Both the position numbers and the translations under genes were made by a program. Source: an uncultured Alphaproteobacteria bacterium (GTDB taxonomy: Bacteria > Pseudomonadota > Alphaproteobacteria > MPNO01 > UBA2964). From it: a stretch of 64,000 nucleotides of DNA. The stretch spans positions 2,677,391-2,741,390 of the forward strand of contig OX638326.1 in the NCBI GenBank assembly GCA_951812775.1, in the 5' to 3' direction. A model generated the notes under the pieces. That model was not told the origin of the DNA. It made no database searches and saw only the letters and a list, made by a program, of their open reading frames with translations. How positions within the stretch are numbered: position 1 is the stretch's first letter; each line of letters opens with the position of its first letter. Shown in pieces: positions 38,280-47,527 of the stretch.

Positions 38280-38301
38280 CGCCATACGTCCCCGTATGGC
38301 G
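38280..38301 (+). terminator. Second hairpin in the convergent gap
   Basis: A perfect 9-bp stem (CGCCATACG arm) with a four-base loop, in the 239-bp gap between the converging transporter-like and Lon-like genes. Neither side has a U-run. It may block read-through or stabilise a transcript end; function is inferred only from structure and place. Confidence 0.35.
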
Positions 38302-38341
38302 CAAAATGTAACAGTTTTCACCCTTGAATGCGTAAAAACGG

Positions 38342-38365
38342 CACAATAAAGAGCTTTAAAGCTCT
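38342..38365 (-). terminator. Probable terminator of the Lon-like gene
   Basis: AGAGCTTTAAAGCTCT at 38350-38365 is a 16-nt palindrome 10 bp after the Lon-like stop on the minus strand, and is followed there by TTTATT. The stem is short and AU-rich, so termination strength is uncertain. Confidence 0.45.
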
Positions 38366-38375
38366 GAAACTCGCC

Positions 38376-40685
38376 CTAAGCCCGTTCTGTTAGCGCCTGA
38401 TCAAACGCTTCAAGCTGAATTGTCACTAGCTTGTAAATGTCCTGCGCCGGTTTGCCCGTAAACAGTTCGATGGCATCATCAACGCTGCTCACGCTGTGGA
38501 TATGGAAGTTACCTTCGCCAACGGCGTCAGATATTTCGGGTAAAAGAATGACATTTGGCTCATTGGATACTGGAATAATGACGCCCTGCGTACCGGTTAA
38601 TGGCCCCTGACTTAGACACGTCCGGAAAAACCCTTCTATTTTTTGGTTGGCGCCGCCAATGGCTTGTGCGTCTCCGACCTGATTAACAGAACCGGTGATC
38701 GCTAAATCCTGTCGTAAAGGAACCCCCGACAAATCCGACAGAATTGCCATGAGTTCAGCCAACGACGCGCTGTCGCCCTCAACGCCCCCATAACTTTGCT
38801 CGAAGGTGACAGAGCAGTTAAAGGACAGCGGAAATTTTCGGGCAAACATGCCTGCGAGAAAGCCCTGCAAAACCATCACGCCCTTTTGCTGAATAGGTCC
38901 GCCAAGGGCAACATCGCGTTCGATGTTAACGACGCCATGACGCCCGACAGAAGCGCGCGCCGTCACACGGCTCGGCATTCCAAAACTGGTATCGCCCATA
39001 TCGCGGACAGTCAGAGCATTGACCTGGCCGACGGCGGACCCCGTCGTCGCAATCATCACCGTCTCTTCGGCAATTGAATCGAGCATTCGGCTGGGAATCC
39101 GGGATACCCGATTTTGATGATTTGCCAGTGCCTGCAAGACAGCGTCTTTAGAGATTTGTGCCCTCTTCTTTCTTGGCATCCGATTGGCTTCGACGATGAC
39201 ATCATTTATTTGCTCGAATTTTGAAGACAGGCGCTCCCTGTTCGCCGCCCAGCGAGAAGCCAGCCCGAGGAGTATCGCAACAGCCTCGTCCTCTATTCCC
39301 GACGCTCCATCCTGTTTCGCAAATTCCCGAATGAGCGCCGAATATTCCGCAATATTTTTTGCGCTGGTCTCCATGTCAGCGTCAATATCAGCTTTGATTT
39401 TAAAATAGGTCTGGAATTCCGGATCTGACGCAAAAAATGTGTAATACCATTTGGGCGCCGCAATCATCACAACCTTTATCGACAAGGGGACCGCAGCCGG
39501 TCGGACAGCGCCCGCGACCGGCAAACTATTGGCACGGTGTGGTTCTTCAATTCTTATTTCACCATCGCGCAATGCTGCCTTCAGATACCCCCAAACACCG
39601 GGCGTTTCCGCAATCATATCTGCGCGCAAAACCAAAACACCGCCATTTGCGCGGTGTAGAGACCCCGGCTGAATCATTGTAAAATCGGTAGCGTAGCCTT
39701 TCTCACTTTGACGATATTGCAAATGACCGAACAAATTCTGGTAGGTAGGATTAGGTTCAAGGATAACGGGGGCGCCGGTTATCGAGCGCTGGTCCGAAAT
39801 CAGGTTAACCGCATAGCGCTTTGCCGGTTGCATGTCAGCCGGCAGTTCTGACGGGTCTTCGGCAAGAAAAACCCGGTAGTTCTCCGCGATATCGGCACGC
39901 AATTCAACGAACCAGGCGGCAAGCCCCGGATAGCTGCCATACTGTTCGGCGACCCTATCCAGAACAGGTGTGCAAATCTGATCAAGTAGGCCGCGCGCCA
40001 TCTCATCGACAGATTGTTGTAGCGCCACCTGGTTTTCCGAAGCAGCTTCCATAATTTTCGTTAATTTCTGGGCGAGTTCCGGGCCGTGCTGATTTGCAGC
40101 TTGCTGTTGCTCGGCAGACATTTGGGCGGGAGGAACAGGTTTCCTCTCTTCATCAATTGCCGCAATGGCCATTCCTTCATCTGTCTGCAATATATCCAAA
40201 CCATGATATCTCGCGGTTTCGCGTAACGCATCAACATCGGCCTGAATTCCGCCGCCACTAACTGCAGCCGCCTCTTCCATCTGCGCTTTCATGTCATCGC
40301 TGTTAAAAGCGTTCCGCATCTCCAAGGAGAGCTGCTCTATCATCGCCGCTATTGCTTTTGAGAATTCATAGCCAACGCCTGCGGGCAGCGAATAAGGCTG
40401 GGGCTCAGCGTTGCGTTGGAAGTTATTTAGATAAATCCGGTCTGGGGCAGGTTTCATAGAGCGGGCAGCCGCCTCGATAAACTCAACGGAAGAGCTCAGC
40501 CGACCGCTTCGCGGTTCACCCAACACAAAAATATTGAAATGGGAGTCCGCAATACCGAGTCCAAACTCCAACGCCTCCCGGGCTCTCTGATGGCTGGAAA
40601 ACGAAAAGATATCTCCATCCGTTCCCCCGCCGACATCGAAGGAGGGAAACGCAACGTCGGCACCAGTCAGGTTTTTGATCGTCAT
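38376..40685 (-). CDS. ATP-dependent protease of the Lon family (COG1067/LonB-like)
   Basis: A 769-residue protein with an N-terminal AAA-type region and a C-terminal Lon peptidase domain. The catalytic dyad is visible as S639 in EGDSAS and K682 in GGANQK, 43 residues apart as in classical Lon. The nucleotide loop is the variant GEPRSGR near residue 57, without the usual GK[ST], and the region from 150 to 260 is a helical insertion, as in the COG1067 branch. No substrate-binding Lon N-domain is present. It degrades cytoplasmic proteins; targets unknown. Transcribed away from the LLM oxidoreductase gene. Confidence 0.88.
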   Translation of the reverse strand: MTIKNLTGADVAFPSFDVGGGTDGDIFSFSSHQRAREALEFGLGIADSHFNIFVLGEPRSGRLSSSVEFIEAAARSMKPAPDRIYLNNFQRNAEPQPYSLPAGVGYEFSKAIAAMIEQLSLEMRNAFNSDDMKAQMEEAAAVSGGGIQADVDALRETARYHGLDILQTDEGMAIAAIDEERKPVPPAQMSAEQQQAANQHGPELAQKLTKIMEAASENQVALQQSVDEMARGLLDQICTPVLDRVAEQYGSYPGLAAWFVELRADIAENYRVFLAEDPSELPADMQPAKRYAVNLISDQRSITGAPVILEPNPTYQNLFGHLQYRQSEKGYATDFTMIQPGSLHRANGGVLVLRADMIAETPGVWGYLKAALRDGEIRIEEPHRANSLPVAGAVRPAAVPLSIKVVMIAAPKWYYTFFASDPEFQTYFKIKADIDADMETSAKNIAEYSALIREFAKQDGASGIEDEAVAILLGLASRWAANRERLSSKFEQINDVIVEANRMPRKKRAQISKDAVLQALANHQNRVSRIPSRMLDSIAEETVMIATTGSAVGQVNALTVRDMGDTSFGMPSRVTARASVGRHGVVNIERDVALGGPIQQKGVMVLQGFLAGMFARKFPLSFNCSVTFEQSYGGVEGDSASLAELMAILSDLSGVPLRQDLAITGSVNQVGDAQAIGGANQKIEGFFRTCLSQGPLTGTQGVIIPVSNEPNVILLPEISDAVGEGNFHIHSVSSVDDAIELFTGKPAQDIYKLVTIQLEAFDQALTERA

Positions 40686-40823
40686 TTGTAAATTCTCCTG
40701 CTTATGATGGCATACTCGCGCTTGCTACCGATGAAATCCAGCGTCAAGGTGGCACTTCATGAAATTCTGTCGACATAAATTTTCGGACCTGCCAACTTTG
40801 CCGTCAGGTCAGGAGCAACATAA

Positions 40824-41855
40824 ATGAAGTTCGGTTTATTTGGTGGCGCCACTGCTGCGGCCGCATCGTCACAGGCCCAATCCGAAAGGCTGCTTCTTGA
40901 TCAATCCGAAGACAGCCATTCGTACGGCGCTTTTATCGACGCCATCATAGAGGCGGAAGCTCTCGGCTATCACAGCATCTTTCTTGTCGAACATCATTTC
41001 ACCGGCGAGGCGCAAGTATCCGCCTCGATGAACCTGCTAACCTATTTAGCAGCAAAAACCTCCACCATCCGTCTCGGCACAGGTGTCATCGTAATTCCCT
41101 GGCACAATCCGGTCCTGCTTGCAGAACAGGCGGCGACGGTCGACGTCCTATCAAACGGTCGGTTTGATTTCGGCGTCGGTAAGGGCTATCGACCCAACGA
41201 GTTTGACGGGTTCTGTATTCCAATAAGCGAATCAACGGAACGATTTGAAGAATCGATGGGTTTGATCAAACAGTCCCTTTCGTCAAATGAACGGTTTTCC
41301 TTTCATAGCGACCGCTGGAATTTTGAAAACATTGTCGTTGAGCCACCACCGGTACAAAAACCGCAGCCGCCGTTGTGGCTGGCAGCCGGTCGACCGGACT
41401 CGCTGCGCTACGCCGCAGATAAGGGTTATTCGCTGCTGCTGGATCAGTTCGCAACCTTCGATGTCACGCTGGAGCGATTTGCCATCTACCGGAAAGCCAT
41501 TGAGGCATCGGGAGGTTCATTCAATCCCATGAACGTCGCCGTAGCGCGCGGCATGCACATCATCCGCAACGAAGAAGAACGTGCCATTGCTATCGATAAA
41601 CGTATGGCGGCACTTGACCATATGAACAAGGCAGCAAAGTCGAGTGACACATCCTACAAGACAAGTATGGCGTCTGACCCCGACCTGAGAAAAGCCGCAG
41701 AACAGGGAACATTAATCGGCACACCTGAAGAAATTATCGGACACCTGACACATCTCAGAGATGGCGGTGTCGAATATATTTTGCTGGCAGGCGCACAGAT
41801 GAGCCCGCCACAAATGCGCGCTTTTGCAGAAGAGGTCATGCCAGCATTTATCTGA
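40824..41855 (+). CDS. LLM-class flavin-dependent oxidoreductase (luciferase-like)
   Basis: A 343-residue bacterial-luciferase-fold monooxygenase: FLVEHHF near residue 55, LGTGVIVIPWHNPVLLAEQAATVDVLSNGR, and FGVGKGY. These proteins use reduced FMN or F420 and oxygen on small organic substrates. The substrate is unknown. Its TGA overlaps the left copy of the tRNA-Gly-derived repeat, so the gene marks the boundary of the putative island. Confidence 0.87.
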   Translation: MKFGLFGGATAAAASSQAQSERLLLDQSEDSHSYGAFIDAIIEAEALGYHSIFLVEHHFTGEAQVSASMNLLTYLAAKTSTIRLGTGVIVIPWHNPVLLAEQAATVDVLSNGRFDFGVGKGYRPNEFDGFCIPISESTERFEESMGLIKQSLSSNERFSFHSDRWNFENIVVEPPPVQKPQPPLWLAAGRPDSLRYAADKGYSLLLDQFATFDVTLERFAIYRKAIEASGGSFNPMNVAVARGMHIIRNEEERAIAIDKRMAALDHMNKAAKSSDTSYKTSMASDPDLRKAAEQGTLIGTPEEIIGHLTHLRDGGVEYILLAGAQMSPPQMRAFAEEVMPAFI

Positions 41856-41880
41856 GAAAATGGAGTAGGCGGTAAGATTC
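41854..41880 (+). repeat. Degenerate copy of the tRNA-Gly 3' end (putative att site, left)
   Basis: This 27-base stretch matches 46708-46734 at 23 positions, including the first twelve (GAGAAAATGGAG). The right copy is the 3' flank, CCA end, acceptor arm and part of the T-arm of tRNA-Gly. The simplest reading is the displaced native tRNA 3' end left by an island that integrated there, now decayed. From 41881 to 42086 I see no gene. Confidence 0.65.
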
Positions 41881-42086
41881 ACCTGTGTCATTTTTATGTG
41901 CGGTGCTTTAATCTCAGGTGAAATTCTCTGCCAGCTAGATCAAGGGTGGCCGATAGAGCGCACTCACACGTCCAATTATTTAGTTCGGACCTTGCTCGAT
42001 GTAGAATTTCGCACAACGTGCATGCGACCGTTTAACGGTGGCCCGCGGGGGCATAGAAAGGAAAACTGCGGGACCGATTGCTAAAT

Positions 42087-43001
42087 ATGATCTATTCACA
42101 CAAAAATTGTTTTCTGAGATATCGGTCACGCAAGCCAGAGCTTAACTGCGAGTATGACTTTGAAAATTATGATTGCTGGTGTGGCTGTGAGGATAGTGAG
42201 CCTGTCGCAACGACGACGCGACACCACAACCGTTTCAACACCGTCATGTGCCGACAGTGCGGAACTCTAAGACTCAACCCATACATGACGGATGAATCGA
42301 TCAACCGGTATTACAAGAATGACTTCCATGCGATCAAGCGTGCTAACGGTGACTTGGAGTTTCAATACGCCCAACAGCTATCCCAGTCGGCCGCAATATA
42401 CGACTTTGCAGAGCCACATCTTTCCCCCAGCACGAAGGTTTTGGATTTTGGCTGCGGCACAGGTGCTAAGACTTCAAGCTTTTGCGAGGCCGGACTAGAC
42501 GTTTTTGGCCACGACGCTAACCCCGATTATGTTACCTTTGCTGAAAGCAAGGGTTTAAAACGCCATGAAGAGGGAGGCCGCTATGGGTTCGTGCTTCTTT
42601 CGCACGTGATTGAACACATCAATCAGCCTCTCGCCTTCTTAAATAGTGCTCGGGCGGACCTCTTGGAGCCAAATGGGCTGCTTTATATTGAGGTTCCCGC
42701 ACTAGATACTGTGCGTGCCCGGAACCCGGAAACCCACCTCCTTGGTGACCTTCATATAGCTCACAAGTTCTACTTTGCTGCCAACTCTCTACACTCACTG
42801 CTTTCAGCTGCAGGATTCAAACAGGTTGCACAGACCGGAGACCGTTTTTTGTTCACCCCGGGAAAGGAAGACCCTAAACATAAACAAGGGCTGGAAGACA
42901 CTGAACGCCTTCTTGCCGACGCTCGCAAACAACGCTGGTCGCAACAAGTTCGCGTATTATCGCTTTTGGCTCGCGACTGGGTGAATGCGCGACTACGATA
43001 A
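42087..43001 (+). CDS. SAM methyltransferase with N-terminal Zn-knuckle
   Basis: About 304 residues. CWCGC and, 30 residues later, CRQCG form a probable zinc site, followed by SAM motif I (VLDFGCGTGAKTSSF) and LLSHVIEHI, the pattern of Methyltransf_23-type enzymes that often modify sugars or small molecules. I prefer ATG 42087 to TTG 42078. It is the first gene inside the putative tRNA-Gly island and is separated from the ABC exporter by 216 bp in which I see nothing. Confidence 0.75.
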   Translation: MIYSHKNCFLRYRSRKPELNCEYDFENYDCWCGCEDSEPVATTTRHHNRFNTVMCRQCGTLRLNPYMTDESINRYYKNDFHAIKRANGDLEFQYAQQLSQSAAIYDFAEPHLSPSTKVLDFGCGTGAKTSSFCEAGLDVFGHDANPDYVTFAESKGLKRHEEGGRYGFVLLSHVIEHINQPLAFLNSARADLLEPNGLLYIEVPALDTVRARNPETHLLGDLHIAHKFYFAANSLHSLLSAAGFKQVAQTGDRFLFTPGKEDPKHKQGLEDTERLLADARKQRWSQQVRVLSLLARDWVNARLR

Positions 43002-43217
43002 GAAGCTGCTAAGTGAATGGGAAGTTAAGGCTTCTGGCGCGCGATACAGGTAAACCGAGAACGCAACGATTTACTTAGTGACCGCTCCACTATGTGATGA
43101 CGGCTCTCGACCCAGAAATCCAGCGGTCAGCGCTGACGAACAAATGAACCCTATACTACTCGGGATAATTTCTGAAACGCTGCTGGCCAAGTGAAGAGAT
43201 CCACAGACAAGTAAAAA

Positions 43218-44960
43218 ATGAGACAATTAAAATCAGGATTGAGAACCGTTCTCCAGCTCCACAATATGCTTGGGCCTCATAAGTTGTTCTTTTATAGCTC
43301 AAGCCTTATCACTTTTGCCCGGATCTTGTTTGAAGGGGCAATTGGCATTGCCTTTGTATCATTCGGCGTCACACTCTTGGGCAGCGAGCAGCAGCTTCCC
43401 GATTTATTTAAAGTTGGCGTGCGTTTTTTTCAGATAGACGACGAAAACAAGGCAATCCCAATCTTACTTATCGTTGCAGCGATGATTGTTCGTCAGTTCA
43501 TTATCGGTATCGATCAAACCATTCAATCAATAGCGCAGGCCCGGATTGGCGCCCATCTCCGAACCCGGATCGCTGGCAACATTATCCAAGCTCGTTTTAG
43601 CTTCCTTGATCAATTTAAGGCGGGTTGGCTGAGCCAGGTTATTGCAAATGACTGCCTTCACGTTAGAGCAGGCTTTACAGCGTTACTTTCCGCAGTCTCT
43701 GGAGCGCTATTTTTATTAATAACTTTAGCGCTTATGATTCAAATTACCTTATCGTTCACCGCAGGCCTGCTTTTTGTGATTATTTTATTTGCGCCGGTTA
43801 AGTATTTAATTGCAATTCAGGTCAACCGGTTTTCAAAAAAGGCCCGAGACGCTTCATATGACGTCATGCAAAACGTTAATGACGTGTTTTACTCCATCAG
43901 ACAAATCAAACTACTTAATTTACAAAATCTATACGTGAACAAGATTCGTTCTAACGTTCTCGAATCTGCAAAACACTCCGTTAGATCTGATATCTATGCG
44001 CATTGGGAGCCAACTCTCATTCAAATAGTTGCTTTGGTTCTCGTTGTTTTGGCGTTTCTGGTGAATCACTATGTAAAGTTCTTCGATGTATCTTTAATAG
44101 TAGGATTTTTGATACTTTTTTACCGCGCCATACCAAGTGCGATGCAGAGTGCAAAATCACTTAACACCTTTGTTTCGAAGCAGCCTGGCATCGCCCGCGT
44201 TCACGACATGTACGACCTCCAAAAAAGTAATATGGAGGAACTCGGCACCGATAATGATGATCTATTGATCGCTGAGAAACTCGAGTTCCAATCTGTATCG
44301 ATGGGTTATGGAAAAGGAGAAAACATTCTTGCAAATGTTTCATTTGTTGCGGCCAAAGGAGAAATAATTGCAATCACCGGCGAGTCGGGAACAGGGAAAT
44401 CAACTTTACTTGCCGCCCTAACAAAGATGTACCCAATCAATAGTGGCGCTATCAAGATCAACGATATTTCTATCGACCAAATATCGATCAAACAGCTTCG
44501 CAACCTTGTAAGCATTGTTCCCCAACAATATCGAATAACGAGCATGCGGGTGCATGAAGTGATCCGCGGAGATCAGTCGTCTATGTCTGAAACTGACATG
44601 ATTACCGCGGCCAAAACGGCGAATGCCCACGAGTTTATCATGCGACTGAAGGACGGGTACGACACGATGATTGGACAGCAGGGCGCTGGTCTATCTGGTG
44701 GTCAAATCCAACGGCTGATTTTAGCACAGGTATTAGCACGGAAATCCCCAATTCTTGTTCTCGACGAGGCCACCAATAGTCTTGACGAGGTCTCAGAACA
44801 GGAGATTTTAAACGCTCTCGCGAAAATAAAAGAAAATCACATTGTCTTAATGGTTACCCATCAGGGCAAAAACGTCGAACTGGCGGATCGAGTTTTCTCA
44901 ATGAAAGCAGGTAAAATAATTGAAACGCCGGTTAAAGAAAAAGCTAGCAAAAGCGTTTAA
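43218..44960 (+). CDS. ABC exporter, fused permease and ATPase (MsbA/ABCB type)
   Basis: A 580-residue half-transporter. Residues about 25-320 hold six membrane helices; the ATPase follows with Walker A GESGTGKST, the signature LSGGQ and Walker B ILVLDEA. It would act as a homodimer in the inner membrane, exporting a lipid, glycolipid or peptide. The convergent FkbM and oxygenase remnants and the upstream methyltransferase suggest cargo tailored by methylation and hydroxylation. The region is visibly AT-rich, consistent with transfer. Confidence 0.88.
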   Translation: MRQLKSGLRTVLQLHNMLGPHKLFFYSSSLITFARILFEGAIGIAFVSFGVTLLGSEQQLPDLFKVGVRFFQIDDENKAIPILLIVAAMIVRQFIIGIDQTIQSIAQARIGAHLRTRIAGNIIQARFSFLDQFKAGWLSQVIANDCLHVRAGFTALLSAVSGALFLLITLALMIQITLSFTAGLLFVIILFAPVKYLIAIQVNRFSKKARDASYDVMQNVNDVFYSIRQIKLLNLQNLYVNKIRSNVLESAKHSVRSDIYAHWEPTLIQIVALVLVVLAFLVNHYVKFFDVSLIVGFLILFYRAIPSAMQSAKSLNTFVSKQPGIARVHDMYDLQKSNMEELGTDNDDLLIAEKLEFQSVSMGYGKGENILANVSFVAAKGEIIAITGESGTGKSTLLAALTKMYPINSGAIKINDISIDQISIKQLRNLVSIVPQQYRITSMRVHEVIRGDQSSMSETDMITAAKTANAHEFIMRLKDGYDTMIGQQGAGLSGGQIQRLILAQVLARKSPILVLDEATNSLDEVSEQEILNALAKIKENHIVLMVTHQGKNVELADRVFSMKAGKIIETPVKEKASKSV

Positions 44961-45771
44961 GGGCTACGTACCAAATATAGGTTCCGTGTTGCGGTAGAAA
45001 ATTCGGGATCATTTTGAAACCCGTATTCTGAGAGCATTTCTCGAACTGCGTTCTCATTTTCAGGACCGGTCGGCAACTCGCAAACAATATTTGTTACAGT
45101 TGGGTTAGTCAGCACTTTTGACATTCCACGAAGTACACGCAGCTCAATGCCATCCACGTCTATTTTTATGGCGGTAGGCATCGCGACATCCCCCTGAGCT
45201 ACAAGATGATCGAGTGTAGAGCTCGCGATCCCAATGGCTTTCCGGTCGTTTTTTTCTGTATTAGAGTCTTCGGCCGTTGCCACAAATTGGTGGTCGGAGC
45301 GCCCCGCTTTGAAGAGATGCCCAGACAGTTGTAGCTGACCCAAGCCGGACTGATCAGACAATGGGACCAGAAAGCATTTGAGCTGGAGATTATTGAGATC
45401 AGCAGTATTGACTAGCGAAATGAATGAGTTCGGCTCTGGTTCAAATGCATATATATATCAATACCCGGATGAGTTATGGCAGCAAGAATAGAATAATTGC
45501 CAGTGTTTGCGCCAATATCTACAAATACTGAATTAGAATTCAGGCGCTGTTCAACCCATCGAATTGTTTCGGGTTCCTTCGATTTTTCGGAAAGCCTCAA
45601 CCAGCGTTTTCTCGTCGTACCGTTCGGCGCATGCGCCAAGAAATTTTGTCCGTTGATTTGAGTTTCTAAAGGCGGAATAACGTCGGCCCACTCAACAACC
45701 CGAGCCTGGAGAATTGCGACCGCAAAGTTCTCAAGCCTTTTCCATATGTGTCTGCTAATAAAACCCAACAT
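44957..45771 (-). pseudogene. FkbM-family methyltransferase, frameshifted in an (AT)5 run
   Basis: The N-terminal frame (from ATG 45771) reaches SAM motif I VFVDIGANTGNYSIL and breaks after PGIDIY; the correct sequence resumes in another frame as AFEPEPNSF and runs on through KIDVDGIELRVLRG to the stop at 44957. The junction is an (AT)5 run at 45449-45458; four repeats would restore one frame of about 270 residues. FkbM enzymes O-methylate sugars or lipids. The ATG overlaps the stop of the broken oxygenase gene (TAATG). It could be a true mutation, a phase-variable switch, or a sequencing error. Confidence 0.85.
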
Positions 45772-46634
45772 TAATGTTCCTGATCAATGACATTGAAAAC
45801 TAAAATATCGCGCTGCCGAAATTGATCGTCTGGAACAGGCGGGACGCAATGATATGAATTGTTGGAACGCAAAAATGTGATCATGGAATTTTGCGAAAAC
45901 GTTGCTCGGCGAACAGGGACAAAATCAGAAATTTCGTAGCGCGAAGCCTTGTGTGATAGCGGGTCATTGTGTTTCGGAATTAATAAAGTTGTGCCGTTGG
46001 AACTCTCGTTTGCCTTCGATGGCAGTTAGAACAAAGCTGTCAGAATTTTTCGCGGCGTATCCGGATGAGGATCAACAGCGTACCCAGATAGATCACGAGT
46101 CAGAAGCCATCGCCCAATGGGCGCCCCCCTAAACTTAACGGGGTTTTGAAGAAGTTTGTCAAAAAACGAACGGTGATCAATCCAAGGATCATATATCTTA
46201 CAAAATGCTTCAATCAAACTATGGGAAAAATCTTCGCTTAAAAAGTTATTCCAAAAAGTTTTGAGATCGCTCGGAAGGTTTTTTCCACCATCCACATCAA
46301 AACGAACAAAGCCCCTGTTCATCTCTTTATTCTCTTGTTTCAATTGAGGGTCGCCGAAATCATAAAGATCAGTCGCAGGCAGCCGATCTTGGATAAACTC
46401 ATAACTTTCTGACTCGAAAACATTGCTCGAAATAGCATGCGGAAACGGATAAGAATTTATCTTAATATTGCTAATAGAGTACAATAACTCATGTTGTATC
46501 CTTGATATCCAAGGATTCAGATCATCCTGCACAATGGAATTCCTTAATATTGATCCAAGATATTGTACATCTACTTGACGGTGGTGCGGCCACAAAACAG
46601 GAAAGAGATCGGCGTCACGTTTCAGCCATCTCAA
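45771..46634 (-). pseudogene. 2OG-Fe(II) oxygenase, interrupted by an in-frame TAA
   Basis: The open part ends at TAA (46026-46028), but the same frame continues for 84 more sensible codons to the stop at 45771, giving a dioxygenase-like protein of about 287 codons. The HxD iron motif is in DPHPDTP before the stop; the distal histidine (NNSYHCVPP) and the following RDILVF lie after it. The stop sits where family members usually have tyrosine (LF-Y-LP). The start is unclear: TTG 46634 gives the longest frame, while GTG 46532 has an AAGGA ribosome site. Likely a prolyl- or sugar-hydroxylase-like remnant. Confidence 0.75.
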
Positions 46635-46707
46635 CCGTCACATAGGGAATCGTCAAAGCGTAACCTGGGCCTTAAATCAAATCGGTTGAGATAATCATTC
46701 CGCCTAT

Positions 46708-46734
46708 GAGAAAATGGAGCGGGCGATGAGATTC
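46708..46734 (+). repeat. Intact copy of the tRNA-Gly 3'-end repeat (putative att site, right)
   Basis: Includes GAGAAAA just beyond the CCA end plus the acceptor arm and part of the T-arm of the minus-strand tRNA-Gly. It matches 41854-41880 at 23 of 27 bases. The tRNA here is complete, as expected when an integrating element restores the tRNA 3' end. Confidence 0.65.
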
Positions 46735-46789
46735 GAACTCACGACATCAACCTTGGCAAGGTTGCGCTCTACCCCTGAGCTACGCCCGC
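46715..46789 (-). tRNA. tRNA-Gly (anticodon GCC)
   Basis: A complete cloverleaf on the minus strand: 7-bp acceptor stem GCGGGCG/CGCCCGC, D-arm, anticodon arm CAACC-TTGCCAA-GGTTG with anticodon GCC, T-arm with GTTCGAATC, discriminator T and an encoded CCA. The length is 75 bases with CCA. Its 3' end points to the putative island. Confidence 0.97.
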
Positions 46790-46889
46790 ATCCGGAGGCG
46801 CGATAATAATCAGACACGCCAGCTTTGCAAGTGCTTGCTTGCACCGTCGATATTGAATTTTATAGGGCCTTTTCTATAGGGTGCATGCC

Positions 46890-47413
46890 ATGACTCAGCA
46901 TGCAACACCCGAAACGCTTCGCGCGCGCTTCGATACGCTCAAAATTACCTATACGGAGTACACCCACCCGGCAGTCTTCACAGTCGAAGAAGCCAAGGAA
47001 CTCAGAGGGGAGTTACCAGGCGTTCATTGCAAGAGCCTGTTTCTCAAGGCAAAAGGGGGCGCTCTTTTTCTGGTCGTTTGTCTGGAATGGCGGCGCATGG
47101 ATATGAAAGCGTTGGCTGATTTGCTGCCCTCACGTCGGCTTTCCTTTGGTCAACCCGATCTTTTGACGGAAAAACTGGGCGTCACGCCCGGCTCGGTAAC
47201 ACCTTTTGGCGCTATAAACGCAACGGGCCTGAGGACGAGCGCGTAACCATCATCCTTGATGAGGAAATGATGCAAGCGTCACAGGTGAATTACCACCCTC
47301 TGATCAACACGGCGACGATCGGATTATCTCCCGACGACTTGCACCGGTTTTTGGTTGATTGCGATCATGTACCGATTATTTTGAACCTTGGTCCGGCGAC
47401 CCAAAAAGAATAG
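46890..47413 (+). pseudogene. YbaK/ProX-like aminoacyl-tRNA deacylase, frameshifted
   Basis: The first frame gives a normal YbaK/ProXp-type start (FDTLKITYTEYTHPAVFTVEEA) and runs to FGAINATG, then stops early at 47246. From 47228 the family sequence goes on in another frame (PEDERVTIILDEEMMQ, VNYHPLINTATIGL) to TAG at 47413. One extra G in the GGG at 47225-47227 would rejoin them into about 175 residues. Members hydrolyse mischarged aminoacyl-tRNA (such as Ala-tRNA-Pro). ATG 46890 is chosen over GTG 46881. A homopolymer sequencing error is a real alternative. Confidence 0.8.
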
Positions 47414-47527
47414 AGCCGTATGACACCCTTCCGAACCTTGTCTTTATCGGTAAAATTCGCCATGTACACTAACGCAGAATACCGTTAGGCATTTAAAACC
47501 TGAACGAAACGATCAAAGCGACATCCC

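Noticed and set aside
38153..38301. Possible riboswitch or small RNA formed by the two hairpins
   Set aside because: Located between convergent gene ends; no conserved aptamer or promoter is visible, so transcript-end hairpins are simpler.
41896..42084. 62-codon open frame between the island repeat and the methyltransferase
   Set aside because: No ribosome site or recognisable protein pattern; composition looks like non-coding sequence.
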